From assembly GCA_017558065.1 (NCBI GenBank), contig JAFYWK010000037.1:1-36953 (forward strand): a stretch of DNA of 36,953 nucleotides. The letters are read 5' to 3'. A program made the position numbers and the translations under genes. The notes below the pieces were generated by a model that did not search any database, was not told the DNA's origin, and was given only the letters and a program-made list of their open reading frames with translations. The stretch is from Paludibacteraceae bacterium (GTDB lineage Bacteria; Bacteroidota; Bacteroidia; Bacteroidales; Paludibacteraceae). This document shows, one piece after another, positions 33,012-36,953 of the stretch (within the stretch, counting starts at the first letter, position 1; every line of letters starts with the position of its first letter).

Positions 33012-33429
33012 TTATTATATACATACGAAGTATGCCATATAGCACACCCAAGATAATAGTTACCCACAGCGCAATCGTGCAGCGTTTGTAGAATGGTGGC
33101 ACATACCGCTCGGGCGGGTGCTCAATGACTTGCACGATGCTATCGACACGGACTATCGTGTCATGCACCAGCTGTGTGCGCCAGCGGTCGCGCCACTCCA
33201 CGCGTGTCAGATACACTGTGTCGCCACGCTGCCGCTCGCTCACAAACACGCTATCCCGCACCACCACGGTGTCCACCGAGCGAACAATACTGAACAACTC
33301 AGAACCATTCTGAACTACCGCTGAACAATGCTCATGGCATTTGCAACTCGGGAGGACAAGGATGGTCATAACCATACTGAGTACCAGAAGTAAAGTCGCT
33401 GACTTCCAAAATAATCTCTTCATGTTCAT
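32998..33429 (-). CDS. Spanin-like small membrane lipoprotein, unknown function
   Basis: 143 residues with an N-terminal hydrophobic segment and possible lipobox (VLPSC, Cys at about 29), a charged DTVVVRDSVFV / DTVYLTRVEWRDRW / DTIVRVDSIVQ coiled region, and a C-terminal membrane helix (about 118-137). Such proteins accompany lysis or amidase genes in Bacteroidetes prophages and islands and are reminiscent of Rz-type spanins; this is inference. It overlaps the DUF5675 gene by 98 nt. Residues about 34-50 are encoded by a 10-nt repeat array starting just after the DUF5675 stop. Confidence 0.6.
   Translation of the reverse strand: MNMKRLFWKSATLLLVLSMVMTILVLPSCKCHEHCSAVVQNGSELFSIVRSVDTVVVRDSVFVSERQRGDTVYLTRVEWRDRWRTQLVHDTIVRVDSIVQVIEHPPERYVPPFYKRCTIALWVTIILGVLYGILRMYIIKNLR
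33281..33330. repeat. 10-nt repeat array inside the spanin-like gene
   Basis: Five 10-nt units on the plus strand: CGAACAATAC, TGAACAACTC, AGAACCATTC, TGAACTACCG, CTGAACAATG. In transcript direction the array starts 1 nt after the DUF5675 stop codon (33332-33334) but lies within the overlapping reading frame of the downstream gene. Confidence 0.8.
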
Positions 33430-33832
33430 CTTGCGCTTTGAGGATTAAATCAGTTAATTCTTTTTCTATAGCCCGATTGGGAACTAATATACAACCAGTG
33501 GAGTGCTCTGGCTTCGTGCCTACATGGAAACGGATGCCTGCGCGCATTCCGCTTGGTGTAGAGTGGTTTAACGGTTGTGTAGAGTGGTTTAGCGTTGTCT
33601 TTTCTGCGGGAGACAATTCTACACCATTCTGAACAATGCTCCGGGGAACGCCAGTGACCAGCGGCAGTAGCCGCTTAAACTTTGGGGAACAGGTGACGAC
33701 AACATGGTAGCAGAGCGCTAGTATCTCATACTTTTTACGTTCAAGTGTATCGCAGAACCATCTGCCATCTATCACCAGCCGCCCTGTGATGGCATTGCCT
33801 TGCGGCTTATTTCTAATCAATTGTATATACAT
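33332..33832 (-). CDS. DUF5675 family protein with repeat insertion
   Basis: 166 residues from ATG 33832. Family phrases: LVIDGRWFCDTLE, SPKFKRLLPLVTGVP and GIRFHVGTKPEHSTGCILVP. DUF5675 proteins are found in Bacteroidetes and phages in the slot often taken by a lysis or amidase gene; activity is unknown to me. Between VTGVP and GIRFH about 35 residues, including LNHSTQPLNHSTP, are encoded by the 10/21-nt repeat family and appear inserted in frame. The open frame upstream of ATG 33832 runs through hairpin array 2 and is not coding. Confidence 0.75.
   Translation of the reverse strand: MYIQLIRNKPQGNAITGRLVIDGRWFCDTLERKKYEILALCYHVVVTCSPKFKRLLPLVTGVPRSIVQNGVELSPAEKTTLNHSTQPLNHSTPSGMRAGIRFHVGTKPEHSTGCILVPNRAIEKELTDLILKAQDEHEEIILEVSDFTSGTQYGYDHPCPPELQMP
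33557..33642. repeat. 10/21-nt repeats inside the DUF5675 gene
   Basis: The 14-mer TGTAGAGTGGTTTA occurs at 33557-33570 and 33578-33591. After a short centre come ACAATTCTAC, ACCATTCTGA, ACAATGCTCC at 33613-33642. The two halves are in opposite orientation, and the units match the family in the yggS-HAD gap. Confidence 0.85.
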
Positions 33833-33848
33833 AATTTTACTCTTTTTA

Positions 33849-34021
33849 GTTATGTGCGCTTTGCGCAGGTTATGTCGCTTCGCGAGGTTGTGCGCCTTTG
33901 GCGAATTGTGTGCCTTTGGCGGGTTGTGTGCGCTCCGCGCAGGTTTTGTCGGCTTTACCGAAGTAACTGCTGCGCAGCAGCCACCACCTCCCGAAGGGAC
34001 ACCACCTCGCCCAACGGGCGA
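33849..34021. repeat. Hairpin array 2
   Basis: Nine hairpins with mostly 7-nt spacers: TGCGC-ttt-GCGCA, TCGC-ttc-GCGA, CGCC-ttt-GGCG, a TGCC-ttt-GGC variant, TGCGC-tcc-GCGCA, TCGGC-ttt-ACCGA (one mismatch), palindrome CTGCTGCGCAGCAG, TCCC-gaa-GGGA, TCGCCC-aac-GGGCGA. It begins 2 nt after the stop of the 61-residue membrane-protein gene (transcript direction) and ends 16 nt before the DUF5675 start. Confidence 0.9.
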
Positions 34022-34023
34022 CA

Positions 34024-34209
34024 TCACTCGCGATAGCGGTAGTGGTAGTCTATCCCTATCAGACTCCCGCTGAAGGTGAGTATCTCTCCAAAAGCAATGA
34101 GTACGGAGTGGTGTATCTCGCCCACAGGTGGGCAGCAGAAGCCCGCGATGAGCAGGACGCCTCCAAAGACGCATAGCCCGACAGATAATATCAATTGCAC
34201 TTTCTTCAT
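34024..34209 (-). CDS. Small membrane protein, unknown function
   Basis: 61 residues with two hydrophobic stretches (LILSVGLCVFGGVLLIAGF and SVLIAFGEILTFSGSLIGI), ending in the polar YHYRYRE. I recall near-identical small membrane proteins in Bacteroides-type islands next to lysis genes, so a holin-like role is conceivable but unproven. Start ATG 34209. Its stop abuts hairpin array 2. Confidence 0.7.
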   Translation of the reverse strand: MKKVQLILSVGLCVFGGVLLIAGFCCPPVGEIHHSVLIAFGEILTFSGSLIGIDYHYRYRE

Positions 34210-34236
34210 ATTGACTTCTTTTAGGTTAGAGGTTAA

Positions 34237-34384
34237 ATCGCCCTAAAGGGCTTGAAGATAGAGGATCGCCCTAAAGGGCTTGAAGTTCGGGCTGAAGCCC
34301 TTGAAGACTTCAAGCGAAGCGAACTTCCATCTTCAAGCGAAGCGATCTTCAAGCCCTTCAGGGCGATCTTCAAGCGCAGCGATC
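34237..34384. repeat. TTGAAG/CTTCAAG repeat array with inverted halves
   Basis: Left half: hairpins GCCCTaaAGGGC (34240-34251, 34268-34279) and GGGCTgaAGCCC (34289-34300) with TTGAAG spacers. Centre: CTTGAAGACTTCAAG (34300-34314), a near-perfect palindrome. Right half: spacers ATCTTCAAG with units AGCGAAGCGA, AGCCCTTCAGGGCGA, AGCGCAGCGA. It fills the gap between two minus-strand genes and abuts the stop codon at 34385. Confidence 0.88.
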
Positions 34385-34717
34385 TTACCCCTCATACTCA
34401 TTCCACTCTTGGCGGAAGACGTAGTGATAGAGGGTCTTGTACTTGGTTTGCGCCTTGAACGCCATCATGTCGGCAGCGGCTTGCGATGGGTCTGCCATAC
34501 GCGAACGAGTAGCAGCAGCCACGGCCTTGAACTTAGCGCGGTGCATGAGTTCCTTCTCGGTGTAGGGCTTGTTCTTCAGGTCGCGTTGACCCGTAGCAGA
34601 GCATCCGCGTGGGCGTTTGCCCCAGTTGCGGGTCACTGCGGTAAATTTCTGTTTCTTTCCAAAGATTTTGCCTGATGCGTTATCCACAGGCGCAAGGTAA
34701 TTAATTGATCCAGCCAT
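34385..34717 (-). CDS. Hypothetical protein, paralogue of the 35305-35640 product
   Basis: 110 residues from ATG 34717; the in-frame ATG at 34741 lies in the promoter. Family pattern: LAPVDNASGKIFGK near the N terminus, KPYTEKELMHRAKFKAVAAATRSRMADPSQAAADMMAFKAQTKYKTLYHYVF in the C-terminal half. It aligns by eye with the protein encoded at 35305-35640 (SGK, TE-x6-F, ADP, AFKAQ/AYKAQ). Common in Bacteroidetes islands near lysis-type genes, but function unknown. Confidence 0.7.
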   Translation of the reverse strand: MAGSINYLAPVDNASGKIFGKKQKFTAVTRNWGKRPRGCSATGQRDLKNKPYTEKELMHRAKFKAVAAATRSRMADPSQAAADMMAFKAQTKYKTLYHYVFRQEWNEYEG

Positions 34718-34738
34718 AGTATTTTCGGCAATCGAACA

Positions 34739-34770
34739 CAAAGTTAGAAGACAAACAAAAATTATTCAAA
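34739..34770 (-). promoter_or_regulatory. Bacteroidetes-type promoter for the 34385-34717 gene
   Basis: Minus strand TTTG (34770-34767), 20 nt, TAACTTTG (34746-34739), 21 nt upstream of ATG 34717. This decides the start codon. Confidence 0.85.
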
Positions 34771-34930
34771 ATTTCTGGGAACTTGCGCTACCAAAATTAT
34801 AGAAAATTATAGAATATTAATCAAAATTATTTTATGAAATTTTGTTTAATTTTTTACAATAAACTTCAATTTTGGGAGAGCATTATTTTCGTTGCCTTTT
34901 TGTTCGTTATCCTCCATGCCGTCGGAGGGG
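34771..34930. other. AT-rich non-coding stretch
   Basis: Very A/T-rich DNA upstream of the minus-strand promoter, ending in a short G-rich run (GTCGGAGGGGG). I see no gene or other signal in it. Confidence 0.5.
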
Positions 34931-34960
34931 GTTAGAGTTGTTTAGAATTGTTTAGAGTTG
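34931..34960. repeat. 10-nt repeats at the edge of hairpin array 3
   Basis: GTTAGAGTTG, TTTAGAATTG, TTTAGAGTTG: reverse-complement form of the ACAACTCTAC family, running directly into array 3. Confidence 0.85.
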
Positions 34961-35293
34961 TGTCGCTTTGCGAGGTTGTGCGCCGTTGGCGGGTTGTGTC
35001 GCTTTGCGAAGTTGTGCGCCTTTGGCGGGTTGTGTCGCTTTGCGAGGTTGTGCGCCGTTGGCGGGTTGTGTCGCTTTGCGAAGTTGTGCGCCGCTGGCGG
35101 GTTCTGTCGGCTTTGCCGAAGTAACTGCTGCGCAGCAGCCACCACCTCCCGAAGGGACATTACTTCCCGCAGGGACACCACCTCGCCCAACGGGCGACAT
35201 CACCTCCCGAAGGGACATCACTTCCCGCAGGGACACCACCTCGCCCAACGGGCGACATCACCTCCCGAAGGGACACCACCCACGCGCAGCGTG
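34957..35293. repeat. Hairpin array 3, the longest and most regular
   Basis: Eighteen hairpins. The left part is eight units at exactly 18-nt spacing (starts 34963, 34981, 34999 ... 35089) alternating TCGC-ttt-GCGA and CGCC-nnt-GGCG with GGTTGTG or AGTTGTG spacers. Then come TCGGC-ttt-GCCGA (35107-35119) and palindrome CTGCTGCGCAGCAG (35125-35138). The right part has TCCC-gaa-GGGA, TCCC-gca-GGGA, TCGCCC-aac-GGGCGA, the same trio again, TCCC-gaa-GGGA, and finally CACGC-gca-GCGTG (35281-35293), with 7-nt CACCACC/CATCACC-type spacers. It begins 11 nt after the stop of the 35305-35640 gene. Confidence 0.93.
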
Positions 35294-35304
35294 CTCAACC
35301 TTGC

Positions 35305-35640
35305 TTAGGCGATGGGATCGCCATTCTCGTCGTACTGGTGTTTGATTTTTTTGATCACGTAGCCGAGCAGCGAACCGATACGATGCTGTGCCTTGTAGGC
35401 AGTTTCGTACTTAGCACGTTGCTCTGGATCGGCAAGGATAGCGCGAGCAGCGTCGCCGATTTTGGTAAAGCGGGTTTGCACTTTGATTTGTGCTTCCGTA
35501 GGTTCCGCATCCGATGGGTTGCACAACTTACCCGTGCTGACCTCGCTGGTCTGACGGTTGGTACGGAAATACATGTCGGAGTGTTGGCACACCTTGCCAC
35601 TCATCGACTCTACGATTGCGATTGGTTTGATTTTGGACAT
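35305..35640 (-). CDS. Hypothetical protein, paralogue of the 34385-34717 product
   Basis: 111 residues. N-terminal IKPIAIVESMSGKVCQHSDMYFRTNRQT; C-terminal TEAQIKVQTRFTKIGDAARAILADPEQRAKYETAYKAQHRIGSLLGYVI. No known domain is apparent to me. Homology to the other paralogue suggests gene duplication within the island. No good promoter was found; a TAATTTTG-like box on the minus strand at 35794-35787 lacks a matching -33 element. Confidence 0.7.
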   Translation of the reverse strand: MSKIKPIAIVESMSGKVCQHSDMYFRTNRQTSEVSTGKLCNPSDAEPTEAQIKVQTRFTKIGDAARAILADPEQRAKYETAYKAQHRIGSLLGYVIKKIKHQYDENGDPIA

Positions 35641-35670
35641 ACTGTTTTGTTTTTAGGGTTAATATTTACC

Positions 35671-35702
35671 ACTGAAATTCACTGAAACACACTGAAACTC
35701 AG
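35671..35702. repeat. CACTGAAA 10-nt repeat
   Basis: ACTGAAATTC, ACTGAAACAC, ACTGAAACTC plus a partial unit, 30 nt upstream of the start codon at 35640. Confidence 0.8.
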
Positions 35703-35850
35703 AAAAATATTCCGTATTTCCGTGTTCGTCTGTGCTCGTCAGTGGTTGGCTGTTTCTTGAATGGCGCGCTCATTCGAAAAACGATGCAAAATTACAACAC
35801 GCTCAGTGCGCATTGTGGAACACGTTCGCTCTGCGTGGGACATTGCCCGA

Positions 35851-35890
35851 CAAAACACGACAAAACACGACAAAACACGACAAAACGATG
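35851..35890. repeat. CAAAACACGA 10-nt tandem repeat
   Basis: Three perfect CAAAACACGA units and a fourth diverged one, in a non-coding stretch about 55 nt upstream of a terminator hairpin. Confidence 0.9.
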
Positions 35891-35945
35891 GGCGCAGAGA
35901 TCCAATAACCCACTGCAATACAATAAGATTCTTTTCATAAACATC

Positions 35946-35978
35946 AGAGCGGCACGCTTATTGTGCCGCTCTTTTTTT
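35946..35978 (+). terminator. Intrinsic terminator without an obvious upstream gene
   Basis: AGAGCGGCAC pairs with GTGCCGCTCT (10 bp, 7-nt loop) followed by a run of T on the plus strand. No plus-strand gene lies upstream for more than 2.9 kb, so it may end a small RNA or an island relic. Confidence 0.8.
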
Positions 35979-36258
35979 CTCCTATCCCGCCACCTGTTTT
36001 GCGTTGCCAGTGGTCTGGCATCTATCCTTGTCCTTCTATGTCCATTTCCCCGAATGTCATTCGGGTACCCTTGCATTGTCTTCATTGTTGAAATATCATT
36101 GTTGATATTGTTGTTTATAGTATTTCAATTTTTGTTTTGCGTTGCCAATGCGCCGCGCGCATTCTTCCAACCCAAACAAAAATAACCCTCGAATTGACAT
36201 TCATTGACAGAGGTTGCTTTTAATAAATTGCTTTATGAAGATTTTGAGGTTAGTATTG

Positions 36259-36319
36259 AGCAGATAGTAGTGCGGAGTGAGTGAGTGGTGCGAGCACCAC
36301 GATTGAGCGACAATCTGCT
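36259..36319. other. Structured element upstream of the XRE gene
   Basis: Outer stem AGCAGAT (36259-36265) with ATCTGCT (36313-36319), extendable past one mismatch; inner hairpin GTGGTGC-ga-GCACCAC (36285-36300). It could be a structured RNA, an operator or a replication/transfer site of the island. Confidence 0.5.
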
Positions 36320-36514
36320 AGATGCCAATAATAAACCAAAAGATCATAAAAGTGTTTAATGTATACGTCCTTTAATGTTACAAGTAAAACGTGCAATTTT
36401 TAAAAGAAACCTCACATTGACGACAATTGTCTTTAAAAATTGTCCTTGATTTTTCAATATCCTTCAAGTGATATTTCTTGACAATTTAGCAATGGTAGTG
36501 TGAGTAAAAATTGG

Positions 36515-36522
36515 TACTTTTG
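36515..36522 (+). promoter_or_regulatory. -7 box for the XRE gene
   Basis: TACTTTTG fits TAnnTTTG, 30 nt before the ATG. The -33 position reads AATG, a poor match, as may be expected for a regulated promoter. Confidence 0.55.
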
Positions 36523-36552
36523 CATAGTGTTTAATACATAAAATTCACCATT

Positions 36553-36795
36553 ATGCAAGCTACAAAACAACTACGCGACAACATCGCAAAATGCTTGAAT
36601 GACAAGCACATGACCCAAAGTCAACTATCCGTCCTTTCAGGTGTACACGAGTCCACAATCTGCCGAATCCTATCTGGAAAACGCGAAATTCACTACCAAC
36701 ACCTGTACGATTTGTCAAGAGGTTTTGGATTCGAATCGCCTGCCTCGTTGATTCATTATCCTGAGCAAATTGCCATCATCTCTCAACTCCTTTGA
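36553..36795 (+). CDS. XRE-family transcriptional regulator
   Basis: 80-residue Cro/CI-type DNA-binding protein. The helix-turn-helix covers MTQSQLSVLSGVHESTICRILSGKREI (about 19-45). Likely the regulator of the mobile segment. The gene begins after a long AT-rich leader containing inverted repeats (GACAATTGTC at about 36420-36430), and ends 2 nt before the next start codon. Confidence 0.85.
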   Translation: MQATKQLRDNIAKCLNDKHMTQSQLSVLSGVHESTICRILSGKREIHYQHLYDLSRGFGFESPASLIHYPEQIAIISQLL

Positions 36796-36797
36796 TT

Positions 36798-36953
36798 ATG
36801 GCACTTGCTTATGAAGAAATCCGCGCCCGTCGTATCACTCCCGATACGACGGTTCCCCAACACGACTTCCTCTTCCGTTGGGGCAACCAACCCTGTTATG
36901 CTCGCGGCGAACTCGTAGCCCTTACCGGCAAAGCCAAATCGGGCAAGACCTTC
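36798..36953 (+). CDS. P-loop ATPase (RepA/DnaB-like), 5' part only
   Basis: 52 codons from ATG 36798 to the window edge, no stop reached. Near its end the translation has ALTGKAKSGKTF, a Walker A motif of the RecA/RepA-like AAA ATPase type used by plasmids and integrative elements of Bacteroidetes for replication. It starts 2 nt after the XRE stop, so the two are co-transcribed. Family assignment rests on the P-loop and the context only. Confidence 0.65.
   Translation, partial: MALAYEEIRARRITPDTTVPQHDFLFRWGNQPCYARGELVALTGKAKSGKTF

Larger units (their letters stand above)
35641..36552. other. Long region without a convincing gene
   Basis: 912 bp between the minus-strand hypothetical gene and the XRE gene. 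It holds two 10-nt repeat tracts (35671-35702, 35851-35890), an intrinsic terminator (35946-35978) without an obvious gene upstream, an 18-nt direct repeat (35995-36012 and 36133-36150, one mismatch), a CCCGAATG/CATTCGGG palindrome (36049-36065), and a structured element (36259-36319). Open frames of up to 147 codons run across the terminator and repeats and do not look coding. Confidence 0.6.

Noticed and set aside
33833-34174. N-terminal extension of the DUF5675 frame upstream of ATG 33832
   Set aside because: It would translate hairpin array 2 and overlap another gene; ATG 33832 gives the family start.
34957-35293. CRISPR array
   Set aside because: The period is only 18 nt (22 nt after the longer stem), there are no unique spacers, and the recurring parts are hairpins of varying sequence; no cas genes are nearby.
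35742-36185. 147-codon plus-strand frame in the island gap
   Set aside because: It reads through a tandem repeat and an intrinsic terminator hairpin and has no recognisable protein features.
1-36953. tRNA, rRNA, insertion sequence or transposase genes
   Set aside because: No tRNA cloverleaf, rRNA-like sequence or transposase motif was noticed by eye; a tRNAscan/ISfinder run would be decisive.

Overview
The window looks like chromosomal DNA of an uncultured-type Bacteroidales (Bacteroidetes). Evidence: most upstream regions carry the Bacteroidetes sigma promoter (TTTG, about 20 nt, then TAnnTTTG); there are almost no Shine-Dalgarno sequences; and many genes belong to Bacteroidetes-restricted families (DUF3276/PUR-alpha, long NusB, DUF4494, DUF4105, Bacteroidetes-type omega subunit). 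I cannot name genus or species.

Layout. 76-5211: MacB/FtsX-type ABC permease, then a sigma-54-dependent response regulator and its histidine kinase. 5411-11269 (+): housekeeping genes gmk-nadD, a small HTH-like protein, an outer-membrane protein, apbE, bamD, the RNA polymerase omega subunit and coaBC. A convergent DUF3276 gene (-) follows. 11853-21756 (+): nusB, yajC, YbbR protein, a DegT-type aminotransferase, rpoN, a PAP2-like membrane protein, DUF4105 (probable lipoprotein N-acyltransferase), a degenerate alkaline-phosphatase-superfamily protein, DUF4494, a YggS-type PLP protein and a HAD hydrolase, closed by a strong hairpin. 27163-21901 (-): a steroid 5-alpha-reductase homologue, an Old Yellow Enzyme-type reductase, an SDR, then gmd and fcl for GDP-L-fucose. 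27442-32960 (+): a shortened Rel/SpoT, DUF1573, meaB, dnaB. 32998-36953: an accessory, prophage- or island-like segment with a spanin-like protein, DUF5675, a small membrane protein, two paralogous hypotheticals, an XRE regulator and the start of a P-loop ATPase.

Two things stand out. First, the three-gene set 5-alpha-reductase / OYE reductase / SDR has the composition of the gut Bacteroidetes clusters that reduce 3-oxo-delta4 bile acids and steroids (5AR, 5BR, 3-beta-HSDH), here apparently co-transcribed with GDP-fucose genes.

Second, the window is riddled with short-period repeat arrays. The most striking are three intergenic arrays made of tiny hairpins with 3-nt loops. Stem sequences differ from bead to bead but remain self-complementary, and the beads are separated by near-constant 7-nt spacers (18-nt period). 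Other families have 7-, 10-, 11- or 21-nt periods. Arrays of several unrelated families begin within about a dozen nt of a stop codon and fill the gap to the next gene. Related units also sit in frame inside nadD, yggS, apbE, the response regulator linkers, DUF5675 and the spanin-like gene. I do not recognise this as a described element class.
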